DNA of 64,000 nt. Origin: Allium sativum. Lineage: Eukaryota > Streptophyta > Magnoliopsida > Asparagales > Amaryllidaceae. A model generated the notes under the pieces. That model had not been told where the DNA came from and ran no database searches. It saw nothing but the letters and a program-made list of their open reading frames with translations. The stretch is from positions 92,834,599-92,898,598 of the forward strand of contig CM060911.1 of NCBI GenBank assembly GCA_030737875.1, in the 5' to 3' direction. This document shows, piece after piece, positions 1-13,041 of the stretch. The stretch's first letter is position 1. Each line of letters begins with the position of its first letter. The position numbers were made by a program, and so were the translations under genes.

Positions 1-524
1 TTGGATTCTCATAGGGGAAAAACCCGTTCCGTTATACGGCGTGGTCTTATGAGATGTCGTTTACTTGTTCAAACTGTTTAAACTGTTTTACTCATACTAG
101 TCCCATGACTGACCTGAAGTTTATTTTGTTTTGTTTTCCCTTAACTCTTGGGTGCCCAGTTTTATACGGGCGGTCAAGTAGTCAGGATTTTACAGATATA
201 CTTGGAGAGCTTGGAGCAGGAGGCTTCAGGATTTTATAACTATAGTTATTTCCGCTGTGTTGTAAGTGTTGTACTCTGATAACGTTACTATATACATATA
301 CTAATTTTATTTCAAGGATATATTATCTATTATATGTTGTTCGCTCCGCTGTGAGATTCGTGTTACTCTGATGTTGTATCTTCTTCTTCTTCTATTCTAA
401 GTTTCTATCTTATCTATTATCACCCTCTAATTTCTTTCTTTAACTACCGGTATTTTTCGATGTTTGGTTAGTCGTCATTAAGTTTATGGCGATAACCAAA
501 GTCGCTAAAAATCGGGTCATTACA
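1..524 (+). mobile_element. Element E: 3' end of a giant-LTR element, cut by window edge
   Basis: This is the last 524 bp of an LTR read on the plus strand, ending ...GGGTCATTACA. It shares ordered blocks with the D LTR near 42730-42930: the CCGTTCCG..TATACGGCGTGGTC block, CATGACTGACCTG, and TGGGTGCCC followed by a CGGGC block. It therefore belongs to the same family. The right boundary is placed at 524/525 because the sequence from 525 matches element C at 21597 onward, while the sequence before it does not. Its left part and its target duplication lie outside the window. No coding sequence is visible. Confidence 0.7.
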
Positions 525-2310
525 TATGCCTATACGGAGTGGCTTTCAGACATTAAATCCAACCGGTCTCTCCGTATTGACAACAATGGTCAAAAAGAAA
601 ACTTTGATAGACAGCGATTTAACTATCAAAGGAAAAACATCCATACAAGCAACGAACATGTTCCCAAATGAAAATATCATCGATCAATCATCAATCAACA
701 TTGATCCTTTTAAATTAATCTATCATTTATTTATTTCGTTTCCCAATCTCTCTTCAATATCTTCAACCAAATATCACTCCAACTCGTTTATCCTCCCATG
801 ATCCTTGGAAAATGTTTCCATTTAGCATAAACTATTTATTTTCTATATTCTAGGAAATAATATATATTAAAAATTATTATTTTCTAGGTTTAGAAAATAT
901 ACGTTATTTACATTGGAAAACAAATTCATTTCTTATTCACGCATCACTTTTGAACATTTACCAATTTCTTTTTATAACCATTTTAATTTGCAAAATGTTT
1001 GCTTTTAAATCAATATTCAATTTCAAATATAAATATTATTTCTTTACAGAAAACTGGACTCGTTATATCAAATCCTGATTTTTATATACAAATACCATTA
1101 AAGATTAAAATTCCGTTTATCGAGTTATTTTATAAATTCAGATTTCAATTTCACTTCTTAAACTCCGTTTGTAAGTAAACTTCTTATTAATTATATCTCA
1201 GGTTTATAACTTAATCCTGACTTCATATTCAAATTTAATTTATTGGTTTTAAACCAAATACTAACCACCTTGTCAAATTCTGAATTATATAATATGTAAT
1301 TTCTAAATATAATTCTTTTTTTAAACATTCGACATCGTCGAATTTCAATTATAGGTCCTTATAAATTTACTTTAATCCTATTTATATTTCGAACATCAAA
1401 TAAATTCCATCGTTCCTTTTTAAAATGATCCCAAATTCCGACTTCACTTATTGTAAATCGAACCACTTGCTTTTATTATTAAACCACGTTATTATTTCTA
1501 GCCCATTCGAAATTAAATTTCTATTTTAAAAACAGATTTTTCCCTTTTAAAAACCAAATTCCCTTTTCATTTTATTCGAGTATGTTTTCACGATATTTAA
1601 ATACCGATTCAGCAATCAACACAATCAAATCTATCACAGAACAATTAACCCATCGTATATCACAATATATGAAAACAACAATAATAATTTTGCCAACCTG
1701 TTTTCCCAACATCCACAGATGTTAATCAACAGAAATAACATCAATTCCATGTCAATATGAGATATTGAAATAAACAAGATCAATATTTAACCTATGTTTT
1801 ATATATATAACTGTATCTATAATTTCAACCAGTTTATATCGAATTCATCTAAACAACCATAACACAATATTCAACCATCATTTATCAATATTAAATAACG
1901 TTTATAAGATCATAAAACTGGACAGAGTTAGCGAGTTTACTCACCTCGGTCGTTAATCGCTGAAAAATGATTAACGTCCGTTGATTATATTGGACGTTTT
2001 AATTCACCATAATTTGAATGACTTGCAAATCACTCCAGACCGGTTCCATTGTGTAGCGTGCGCCCACACGATCTTAATGTGACAGACCACTTGTGAATCT
2101 GACCCCGTGACAACGAGATACTATTTAAAAGTTTGTATATATATATATATTTAAATTAACTAAGACTTAAATTAAATTATTTTATTTAAATTGGGCCTTA
2201 CCGATTTTCTTGTTGGCCCAGCATTTTCTCCAACCCGTTCAGATGGTATCACCTTCTACAAAAAGAAAATCTGTTCCGATTTCCCCAATATACCACTTTC
2301 ACCATTCTGC
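525..2310 (-). mobile_element. Element C, 3' LTR, left segment
   Basis: Non-coding AT-rich LTR sequence. Positions 525-626 align with 21597-21698 of C's other LTR with about 11 differences in 102 bases, which identifies this as the older, left copy. The first roughly 1.26 kb of this LTR, equivalent to 20340-21596, is missing from the window, displaced by element E. The segment ends somewhere between a T9 run at 2312-2320 and about 2850, where LINE sequence begins. The LTR resumes right of the LINE, near 16620. I see no gene in it. Confidence 0.65.
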
Positions 2311-2849
2311 ATTTTTTTTTGAAATTGGGTAAATTTTTATTTTAGCCGTTAAAGCCAGGCTCAGCCCAAATGTTACACAGCCCGATCTGCATCAGGTACA
2401 CATAATACAGCCAAAAGAAAACTTTCCGTTCATTCTACATTCTCTGTAAAAGCAAACAAAAAGTTCTTAATTGTTCAAATTAGGGCTTCAACGAAGTTAT
2501 CATGGTGGCCGCAGATTCTCTCTTCGCCTTCCTCCAGTCACTGCCCTCCAGTTCCGATTCTCCAATTGCAATAATTCTCGTGCCATTGCAGTGGTAAGAA
2601 ACTTCGGTTTGATTATGTCGACGATTATTGCAATTTCTTTGTTTATCGCCGCAGCATTAGCTAACACATATTTTTCTTTTTTCTTGAAAGCACAGGTGTT
2701 GCGTTCTCACCATGTCTGCCACACTGTGGTTGCGAGGCCAACCTTGCCAACCTCAATCATCAGTTGCAACATATTACTCCCATCATTCAGGTAGTTGATT
2801 TCTTCCTCTAAGCTTCCGATTTGATCAGTGTTGAAACATTTTAGTTATT

Positions 2850-3973
2850 GAATTACCCATAACCTTTTGCTGTACTGACATTCAAAGAATAGGTGGTTAA
2901 GAGTTTCCCTTTCTCTCTTACGAGAAAACATGCATCTTCTTCTATGATTCCCCAGCTATGTAATCTTCTTTGGTAGACAGTCTGTTAAGTATAGCTTTGT
3001 ATAGGACTTGAAACATTTTGGGTGGACAAGACCTTGACCAAACCACTTTGCTCCAAGGTACCTATTCATGTTCATGTCTAATACTCTCCAATATATTTTT
3101 GAGAATAAACTTGCCATCAGACCACTTCCACTCATCCTGTGTTTTGTTGTGATTAATTATTTTCTCAGCTAGTTCATTTGCTAAATTACGTGCCACCAAT
3201 TTGTTGTTGCAGTTCCACATATTCTTAGATATATTTGTGCTTACATTGACTATTGGTGCACCATTAACTGAGTAACTATCCCACCCTTTCCTGTCTATTA
3301 GAGTTTGACCATTCAGTCAAGGATCCCGCCATAGATCAGTTGAATTACCATTGGCTATTTCTCGTTGAATTCTGCACTTCAATTCTTGTCTAGATTTCAG
3401 GCAAGTCTTCCAGATAATTGATGAGTTGTTATCAATGGGTGAGGTCCAGAAATTTCTTTTGTTGTATCCGGACCTCATCCATACAGCCCATAAATTATTT
3501 GAGGAGATTAAATTCCAGGCCAATTTAAGCCCATAGGTTTTTTGAGTTCAAATAAATTTTTTAAACCCACTCCTCCCTCTTTCTTGGGCCTACATAATAG
3601 TTTGTAACTGATTTTGTGCATACCACCATTCCAAATAAAATTTGCACAGACTGTATTAATTTTAGCAATCGAGCAATTTGGAATTTGAAAAGTTTGAAGT
3701 CGGAACCTGACTTTAGAAGTGATAACTGTATGCACCGGTTCCATTCTCGCAGCAAATGATAGAAGTTTTGATCTTCATCCCTGCAATTTTTCACGAATAC
3801 CATCTACCAGTTTGCCACATTCAGCGTCTGTGATAATGTTATTAGATAGAGGTACCCCCAAGTACTTTACAGGGAGAGTACCCTTTGGCACACCAATTGC
3901 TTCTAGCAACTCGTTTTTACTTCTGCAAAATTTGCTGAAGTAGCATTCACTATTAGAAAACCTACTTTTAGTT
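2850..3973 (-). pseudogene. LINE ORF2, C-terminal part (after RT), degenerate
   Basis: Minus-strand fragments in shifting frames match the region after the RT core of plant L1-type LINEs: GTLPVKYLGVPLS near 3855-3893, FIWNGGMHKISYKLLCRPK near 3590-3650, AWNLISSNNLWAVWMRSGY near 3460-3520, and a zf-RVT-like ETLNHLFFEC tail near 2890-2920. At least three frameshifts are needed. The fragment continues the ORF2 that stops at 13043: joining 3973 to the base after the repeated TTTAGTT at 13043-13049 keeps the reading frame through KTKS. The 3' end and any poly-A tail are not resolved. The LINE lies inside C's LTR. Confidence 0.8.
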
Positions 3974-4083
3974 ACGAATATTGGCAGTGTTTGTAAATAG
4001 AATGTAAACATAGAATAGATAATGGAAAGAAGCGGTCAGTTTTTTTTACCCCGCTCAAATCTTTCACGAAAATTATTCGAAGT

Positions 4084-5195
4084 AGAGAGCATATAAAATA
4101 ATGTGCACCACGTTTTTTACAGTTTATTATCTTACTGGGATGGCTTGCGTTGAGGGTTATATACTTATTATTTTAGAGGTTGTGGTTGCCAGAAGACTCG
4201 AAATTCTGGCAACCACAACCTCTAAAATAATAAGTATATAACCCTCAACGCAAGCCATCCCAGTAAGATAATAAACTGTAAATCTGGCAACCACAACCTC
4301 TAAAATAATAAGTATATAACCCTCAACGCAAGCCATCCCAGTAAGATAATAAACTGTAAAAAACGTGGTGCACATTATTTTATATGCTCGGCTTGCGTTG
4401 AGGGTTATATACTTATTATTTATGAGGTTGTGGTTGCCAGAATAGAGAGCATATAAAATAATGTGCACCACGTTTTTCACAGTTTATTATCTTACTGGGA
4501 TGGCTTGCGTTGAGGGTTATATACTTATTATTTATGAGGTTGTGGTATTGAACGGTAAACCTCATGAATTCCCTGCTCCACAACCTCTAAAATTGAAAAA
4601 AACGTGGTGCACATTATTTTATATGCTCATATAAAATAATGTGCACCACGTTTTTTACAGTTTATCATCTTACTGGGATGACTTGCGTTGAGGGTTATAT
4701 ACTTATTATTTATGAGGTTGTGGTTGCCAGAATTTCGAGTCTTCTGGCAACCACAACCTCTAAAATAATAAGTATATAACCCTCAACGCAAGCCATCCCA
4801 GTAAGGTAATAAACTGTAAAAAACGTGGTGCAATACAGTTTATTATCTTACTGGGATGGCTTGCGTTGAGGGTTATATACTTATTATTTTAGAGGTTGTG
4901 GTTGCCAGAAGACTCGAAATTCTGGCAACCACAACCTCATAAATAATAAGTATATAACCCTCAACGCAAGCCATCCCAGTAAGATAATAAACTGTAAAAA
5001 ACGTGGTGCAGAGAGCATATAAAATAATGTGCACCACGTTTTTTACAGTTTATTATCTTACAGGAATGGCTTGCGTTGAGGGTTATATACTTATTATTTA
5101 TGAGGTTGTGGTTGCCACAACCTCATAAATAATAAGTATATAACCCTCAACAAGCCATCCCAGTAAGATAATAAACTGTAAAAAAGGTGGTGCAC
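4084..5195. repeat. Array of about six inverted-repeat hairpins of a ~110-bp module
   Basis: A module of about 106-110 bp recurs in alternating orientation. It contains ATGTGCACCACG, TTTACAGTTTATTATC, GGATGGCTTGCGTTGAGGG and GAGGTTGTGGTTGCC in order. Forward copies start near 4084, 4389 (partial), 4443, 4628, 4833 and 5012. Reverse copies start near 4204, 4284, 4585 (partial), 4741, 4920 and 5116. The first pair (4116-4193 with 4204-4282) is essentially a perfect palindrome with an 11-base loop. Two arm variants exist, TTTTAGAGG and TTTATGAGG, and hairpins mix them. There is no credible coding content. A foldback-type element or a locus of repeated hairpin duplication would explain it. Confidence 0.9.
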
Positions 5196-8100
5196 ATTAC
5201 CGCTCATTTTTTTTCATTCCTTTGCTTCCACTTCAAAACAAAGTTCTCAGAAAACCCTACCTCGCCATATGCCTAGTCCTCTTCCAAAAACCACTTCTCT
5301 TGTCCACTCCACCTTTGAAGCGCCAAATCGTCCTCAATCTACTAACACACGAAAATGCCCTAAACAGTCGATCTATCACAAGCCCTAAGTCAGTATCTCT
5401 CCAGCATACAAGCTTCTCAATAGACGGATTCAAGCTAGGTAACAAATTTGATTTTGTTTCTTCTTCTTGTTATTTTTGTATTAGCTCAATCGATTTTATA
5501 CGTATTAACATTGGGGGCAATTCGACCAAGTTCAACGAAAGTCGCGTTGAAACATGGAAAGCACAGAAGCATTCTGTTGCTTAATTTTTGTTTTACAACT
5601 ATTTTTACAGCTATTTTGATGGCCGTGAAACAAATGCTAATATAAAAGAAAAAAAAAATTATGGTTAGAAACTGTCTGATGTTAGTAGCGATGTTGGAAA
5701 AGAGGTTGACGTTGGTGCATTTCAATTGATTTAAGATATCTGAAGCCAACAAATTTATGTACATTGTTAGATTCCTAATGTACCTATCATGCGTATCACT
5801 TACCATGATTACTTTGTTGAGCGTCTACCGCTAGCAACTGTTAGTGGAGGCGAGCTACAGCCCCATGCTCATCCATCTCTTTTTATATCTTTGTTAGCTA
5901 ACAAAACAACCCTTATAATGTTTATGAAATAAATAATATTTTCCAAAGAAAATGGTAAAGTCAGAAACTAATTTTCATATAGTTTGAACAAAAAAGGAAA
6001 AAGAAGAAAAAATAATAGCATACGTAGGAGCTTTGATTAATTAAAAGGAACATCACATAATAAAGCATTTGAGATGATTGCCAGTAAAAAAGAAAATAAA
6101 AATAAAAATATGACAAAAATTACAGTATAAACTACAAAGTTGATTCCATTAATTTTCAGTTATGCATGGGTTCCAAAACACGGAGTACCTTAAGTGCACT
6201 AAATTAATTACTATTATGTTTCTCTTCACTTTCAGTGGAACGAACATAGTAAAATGAAGATTACTGAATTTATATGTGTATGCTTAGGCAAATATTACTG
6301 TATATGCAATAAAACAGTTGTGAGAAATGAAAGGCATTTGATTACTAGAAATCCAAGCATTTCTTTATCTAAACGATAATCCGTCAGCCATAGTTGCGAA
6401 AATTACGCATAACGCTCTTATCATAGAAGGATAGTAGGGTTGATTCAGGTTTATTTGTGTGTTTAGCATCCTCTATAAGTGCAATGCCTTATTCTATTCG
6501 TAGAGTTGGAGCTTATGATGATTTATGTGTGGTCAATCTATATTTACTCTTTTTTCTACTATAGAAAAGGAGGGGTATGTTATATTTCTTTTAATTGCAC
6601 ACTCCATGGTTTATAAGATGAAAGCACACATAGTCAAATAACATATATATCATTCTATGTTTATGCATATATTTGTGTTTTTTTGATGGATGCACAAAGA
6701 GTAAAATTAAATGATTATGCGAGGTGTAAATTGCTCATATGCTTATTATTTTGTTCTTACACTACAAGAATAGTTGTACTTGTCGAATAGATCTCTAAAA
6801 GTGATGAAATAACCAGAGATAAATCGCATGGACAAGCCTACATAGATAAATCTGCATTTTCATATTGTACTTTTTTATTGTTTTAATTTGAATGTAGGTC
6901 TAATACTGTGAATTCTGATACCAAAAACTATTTTCAAGTCAAGATCTTACAACAAGTGCTAATTAGATTAATAAAATTAAAGCATCAGCCTACTTTATGT
7001 ACAGTACATATAAAAAATGGAGTAACAAAAAGATACGATTGTCATGGTAATAATACTTTAAGTCACACAACTACCCAAAAATAAGATTATCTCTCAGCAA
7101 TAGATTTAAGTTAAAAAATGTTAAAATATTAAATTCCAAAGAGAAAAACTTATTTAGCAGGGATTGTAACATTCATATTAGATTAATATTCCAGAAATGA
7201 TGATTCATTACACAAAGTTAATAAAATCTATCATCTTATGCAACCTTGTGATTTCAGAAATCTATAGGGTTGTACAAGTTGGATTCATTTAGAATTTTAT
7301 ATCACGAATTTATCACTTACAAGCATCTTTGATCAATTTTTCTCATTTTGAAACATCATTTAGCGATTAATACTTCAGTGTGATTAACTCTATCATGATT
7401 ACGCATAGTCCTTAACAATTTATTACTGCAAGTTAATTTGTAAATGTAACTAAAACACTATTTCATTTCATCTCTTCTTTATTATATGTTTTAGGTAAAG
7501 ATATAAACATAATATTCTTGGTTAGCAAAATAAATTAGCCTCTCATTTAGTACTCGTATTGTAGCAGATAATGGCTTGCATTCACAGGATCAAACCTATG
7601 TTTCTTTTCCTTAGCACTTTGCTCATCAGACTAGTAAGAGATTTTTGCTGCTTCAGCGATATGGATATTCATTTTGGAATACTATATGCATACTTTTTTA
7701 TTCTTTTCTTTTGGTTTACATTTCAGCCATTTCCTTCGTTTTGTGTAGCATTCTTTCTATGGAGTTGTACATATGTTGCATTACAATGGATCTTGCATGC
7801 CTATTGGTTTTAATTATGGAGTCGTACATATGATGCATTATGAAGGATGAAAAAAAAACAAGATGAGTGTAATTATTTTGAAGTGCTGGGGTAGGAAAAG
7901 AAAATAAGTGGTGATAATAGAAGTAGTCATAATATATGTACATTAAACAAATAAATTGATTTCAAGGGAAGAAACTTTCTTAGCATACAGTTTGTTTAAA
8001 TAAATATGTTAATTTTTATATTATTGGTATATAAAATAGTTAATATTCCCATATGTAAGTTGGAATTACATGCAATGTAGACGATCATAGCATAAGTAAC

Positions 8101-8599
8101 ATCTCTATATTCGTGCTTAGCAATTTTTACCCCAAGAAATTGAGCAAACATGATCTGATATCAATGTGTGCCTGTAAGTACTTGCTTATAAGGCAAGATA
8201 TTATTTTGCTTGAATATTTCCTTGTGCCAAACGTTACTTAAATCATTTTTGAACTTCTTGCTTAAAAAAAAAAGCTATCACAATATATTGTTCTATATTT
8301 TTTCGCTAGAAGGGTCATCTGCTAATATTGGATTATAAGGAATGATATTTTAAGCTCTTCAGCTCATACTCTAATAGAACTATGACTATATTTGGATTAG
8401 AAAGTTAAATTTTATATATATTTGGAAATTGTTTACTCTCACAATTTGATATTTTACCTCTGTATATTAGTCTTTTTTCAGATGCACTGACCAAAGTTGA
8501 GCCTTGTAATTTCCTGACAATTATTTGAAATCATTCCAGGTACACGGTTCATTTGTTTGTGGTTCTGCGTTCAATTTGGTTGTAACTTTATTGACATTT
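5196..8599. other. Unassigned AT-rich DNA within the insertion
   Basis: No gene or repeat could be assigned here. Positions 5222-5440 are less AT-rich and look like a leader or exon on the plus strand, followed by a possible GGTAAC donor, but no recognisable protein comes from it. Positions 8481-8540 can be read as a decayed fragment similar to the helicase segment just before exon 8600-8858 (A-x-x-K-V-E-x-C-x-F-L), with a stop. That reading is weak. The rest shows only short spurious ORFs. Confidence 0.4.
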
Positions 8600-10942
8600 T
8601 TATCAGTAGCCAAGAAGTCGAAGTATGATAGGCTGGTGAAAATATTGGGGGAGTTAATGGATGGAAGTCGAATTCTGATATTTCACCAAACTAAAAGAGG
8701 TTGTGATTAGGTGACTAAGCAAATAAGAATGAGTGGATGGTCTGCATTGTCTTTTCACGATGATAAACAACAGTCAGAGAGAGACCGAGTTTTGGATGTT
8801 TTCGGAAACGCCAATAGTTCAAAAATGGCTGCAACTGATGTTGCTCCTCGGTGTCTTGGTATGAATGCCTAGTGTTATTAGTCCTGAACTCATTGGTAAT
8901 TTTTCATCTCAAGGATGGTAATTTGATGGGTTTGTAACTGTTAAATCTTATTACCAAGTACGCATGTTCAATTAATTATTTATGTATTAATATTGGGGTA
9001 ATTTGAGTTAACAAACCTTGATCCTAGGCGAGAAGATTGTTATCAAAATGGGAAAACCCGATTTTGAATAAAACCATGACGCTATACTACACCGGAATAT
9101 AGATGAAGTCGTGATGACAAATATACTCTATCTCAGGAAGAGCTACATTATTATTGTTAGCACTATGTAATTATAATATCATTTATAACTTATTAGGATT
9201 TGCACCTTCATAATGCTCAGGGTGCCAACATCCTATGGTGTTAAAACTACAACAGTTCAAAAGTTTTCATTGCACTTCTGATCTAAATTATATGAGAAGC
9301 ATAGTATTAAGGACTGGTTGGGTTGAGTTGTATGGCTTTGTAGGAAACTGCGCTGCTATTTTTAGGGGTGACTACCCACCTGAACTTGTTATGAGCTGTT
9401 CATATCATTAAAGGATTATAGCTTCGCCGTTGTCTTTAAACTAGGTTTAACAAACTTAAGGATGAAGTTAGGGTCTCTTCGCTTACCTCTGAGGAAGAAG
9501 ACTTGGCATTTGCTTGTGAAATTGTTTTACTCCATCACCTCATCCCTTGGGTCCTTATTTTTATGGTCGGAATTCTTTATAATTGCTTCGTCATAATATT
9601 ACATCAAAATGGCATTGGAACCTTATCATTTCATTGTTAATATATGGTTGCAGCCCAACCCTGCTGCTTTAAATGTTAGCTTTTAAATTGTGGTCGATGC
9701 TAGATTTTTCTCATCATGGTTATTTTTGGGGTTGTGGCTTAATCTCTAAGCTTAATTTGTTGTTATTTGGAGAATGTTTCGGGTCTCACCAATGATGGAT
9801 TACATTCAAAACTACGGTACAACCTTTGTATTTGGTATCTAGTGGCTATAAAATTTGAAGAATGTGCCAAAGTAATTCTGAACAAGTGTTAGGGTTACAG
9901 ACAAGTCACTGCACTTTTATGGCAATCTTAAATTACCAACGTAGTATTACAACCTCAAAACCATGCTTCTTTAAGGCATAGTCTCTATGTTTTGCTACTA
10001 TCTTGGGGCTCCTGCATCTGTTTATCATTGATGTAGTTTGAAAAATACGATGTAATACTTGCTCCAAAGTCTGGACAATCATAGATTAGTGTGTATTTGT
10101 CTCTACATATATTTTCTGTACCCCATCATTTCCTATCATTTTATTCTTTCCAAAAGTAAAAGTTGATATAGCCATTTTGCATTTGATTCCCTGGTATAGG
10201 TGCAACTCCCTTACAGGCTAACCTTCTAAGAAAAGCTACTCCCTCTGTTTATAAGTAACTGTTAAATCCTATTACCAAGTACACATAGTGTTATTAGTAA
10301 ATTTTTAGCAAGTAGTATGCATGGGATGAAACGTAGTTGTGTTCTGTAATATATTGCTTCAGCTATATGTTCAAGTAACAATTGCTGTAATTTTCACCAC
10401 TTGACCACAGTGATACGGAGCCTGTTGAGTTTCAATTCAGAGCCAGCCACATCAACTCTAACTGTGATTCATGTCCATTTCTTTGCATTTTTGACATACA
10501 TACTAACTATATCTTTAGTTACATGCATGCAATTCAAGTTTAATTCGGTATTCTTGTTTATATATATGCATCATTTAATGATCTGTAGGCTTTGAGTGGG
10601 TACATAAGATAAAACGACAGGATCATATGATTTCATCCTTGTGGAGAAAGGAAATTTACCAGAAAAAAGGATTACATATACTAACAGTTTCAAGTATTAT
10701 GTGTTCTTTGTTTTGATATGATCAAGGACAGATGTGAAGGATGTTAAATGTTTAATCAACTATGATTTTCCAACATGTATTGAGGACTCTGTGCATAGAA
10801 TTGGGCGAACTTGATAGGCAGGTGCAGAAGGCAGTGCATACATGTTCTTCACACAAGCAAACTCCAAGCATTCAAAGAAACTCATTAATATTCTAGAAGG
10901 AGCAGGCTTCAAAATGTTGTCTCAAAGCTGCAAAAGTCTAAG
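8600..10942 (+). pseudogene. DEAD-box RNA helicase pseudogene fragment (DDX5/DBP2, plant RH20-like)
   Basis: Two exons of the helicase C-terminal domain are visible. Exon 8600-8858 encodes KSKYDRLVKILGELMDGSRI, then motif IV-like LIFHQTKRGCD, an in-frame TAG, GWSALSFHDDKQQSERDRVL, and a motif V-like ATDVAPRCL (family ATDVAARGLD). A GT donor at 8859 joins an AG acceptor at 10730-10731 so that the split Asp codon is restored, followed by [13 protein letters not shown]. Motif VI appears as VHRIGRT followed by TGA TAG where the family has GR, then AGAEGSAYMFFTQANSKHSK. A GTATTT donor follows at 10943. The N-terminal DEAD domain and the last exons are missing. Retained introns indicate DNA-level copying rather than retroposition. 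It is non-functional because of three stops and truncation at both ends. Confidence 0.85.
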
Positions 10943-12599
10943 GTATTTTATTGATTATTCTCCTTGTAGGATCTTACAATTGATGCTGTGTATGTTTCAC
11001 TTTTGTTGAGCCTTGACTCTTTCAAATAATTATGTGCTACAGTATTTTAACTATCAGCCTTTATTTTGCAGAACTTTAGGAACATTTTGCTGCATTAATT
11101 TATGGATGCATCTTTGATTGTAGAAAGATAACATATGAAATTGGATAACAGACCACGAGACAAGTGAACAGTAAACTAGTTGAATTTTAATTCAGAACAT
11201 TCAATTTAGGGTAGAATATACTTAATTATTTGCTGCCTCAATTTAGGATATTGAAATACATTAGTGATTCTACTAATTTAAACTGAATCTAGTTTTATAC
11301 GACAATCAAGGAAGATAACGAAATCACAAACAAATGAAAATATAAAATAGTGAAGCGCTATTCATCTATTTGAGACTAATAGATCTCCTGATCAATGGTA
11401 GATTATGTTTGAATTTATTTTCTTTTGTAAAGAATTTTTATTTGCAAAATGGAAGTGAAAATAATGAAATTGATCATTTTGTTAATTCTATGATTGTAAT
11501 GCTAAAAAATTATATGATAATATCTTTGAAATGAATACATATTAATTTATTTTGAACTCTTATAAAGCAATAAACTAGTAATGCATTTGTGAAAATTTTG
11601 ACCATATCAATAAATACTCTATGCTTGTTAAAAAACATGTTCTAATTTAACTTCTGACTACGACTTATTTTGTGTAGTGATGTCTTATTTACATTTTGTT
11701 CTAAGATTTTTTCCAGCAAGTATGAGCAACCTTTTCTTGTGTCGATTTGCAGACCGTATTATTCTACACATGTAACAGTGTTAATGATTTCTTTTAATGT
11801 TCTACGTTTAGACTCCTGATTTGCGGATATCCTAGCATCTGAAAATTGTTAGTGTTCCAGTTATTATTAATGATTTTTTTAATCAAAATATACTTTACCT
11901 ATATTGTTGGTTAACTGTTTTTAGTTTTAAATCTTCATCCATGCAAAAATGTGAACGAGGCATGCAAATCGTTAAAAACGGTCGTTAACACACAAAACCA
12001 AAAACAAATTTTATTTGTTTTCCATACTTTGTGAAGTACGGAAGAACAAGACATAATCCATTCTTCCGTCGTCCATCTGCAATGTTGTGCCTCAACCCTT
12101 CTAATTTTCTATCATTTTATGTTGGGAACTCAAAACATAAAATGTAAAATAAACCAAACTTATCATTATATTGTTAATTGCTGGATAGTACAAACTTATC
12201 CCATGTCTTGCTCTTAGTGTTTGACATTTTAATTGTTATGACATCTTCATTGCCTCCTAGAGAACTGCAGCTTTCTCCTTTTCATATTATTATATTAATA
12301 ACCATCATACCATGTACAGATAATTAGATTTCTAAAGTGAAGAACACCTACATCAAAGAACCGGTGAGCTACGATGAAGACTTTAACTATTATTTTGTTT
12401 GTATTAGCCGTGTAGACTTGTTTATAAGCAATTGTGGTATGTGGATTCACTTATTTTGTCGAAATACTACTATTGAGATGATTATGGGTGTTATATTTGA
12501 TATTGGGAGTAATATTTTTTTTAAGTATTTAAATATTTTTTATTTTAGTTTGAAAATGATACTCATATGATTATCTGTTTTAAATATTTCTATTATACA
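10943..12599. other. Unassigned AT-rich DNA downstream of the helicase fragment
   Basis: I see no continuing helicase exon, no domain and no RNA gene in this stretch. An open frame at 12337-12570 is low complexity and has no family signature. The stretch belongs to the 9-kb insertion by position only. Confidence 0.4.
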
Positions 12600-13041
12600 T
12601 AAGTGATTGATGAAAATGTTACAAGCCACTAACAGTAAATAACCACAATATAAAAATGTGGTGTACATCAGTAAGTTTTTGTAGCATTGAAGAAGTGCTG
12701 CAAATGTAACTTACAAAAGATATTGTAGCTGAAATGAAACGCAACAAAAAACATATAATATGACTGAAAAACCGCAACAAAAAACAAACAGTAGGACTGA
12801 AAAACCGTTACAAAAAAATGATGCAAGTATCACTTTAGTAGCATTTTTAAGACGCTACCAAAAAAACTATTTGTAGGGTTTCAGAAATGCTACAATATTT
12901 TCAATTTCGTTTGCGTTTACTAAAACACAACAAAAAATTCAGACTTTTAGTCGCATGTCATACATCAGCGTTTATCGGAACGCTACTGTAAGTTATGGTA
13001 GCGTTTTTTCAGCGCTACCAAAAACCTTTTCTGGTGTAGTG
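12600..13041. mobile_element. CACTA-like (EnSpm) right terminus with subterminal repeats
   Basis: The end reads CCTTTTCTGGTGTAGTG, the inverse of CACTACACCAGAAAAGG, which fits the CACTAC start of EnSpm/CACTA terminal repeats. The preceding 400 bp carry short motifs in both orientations typical of CACTA subterminal regions: GCTACCA/TGGTAGC near 12855, 12990 and 13012, plus GTAGCATT, CGCAACAAAAAAC and CCGTTACAAAAAA variants. No transposase ORF is visible in the 9-kb insertion. No matching left terminus was found at 3974; CACTACAAGAATAG at 6760 is only a weak candidate. Confidence 0.55.

Noticed and set aside
4157..4480. 107-residue open frame on the minus strand
   Set aside because: Runs through inverted copies of the hairpin module and repeats the same residues twice; an artefact of the array.
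6760..6775. CACTACAAGAATAG as the left end of the CACTA-like element
   Set aside because: It matches the right end only in CACTACA, the flanking triplets (TTA versus ATT) do not match, and the LINE junction places the left edge at 3974.
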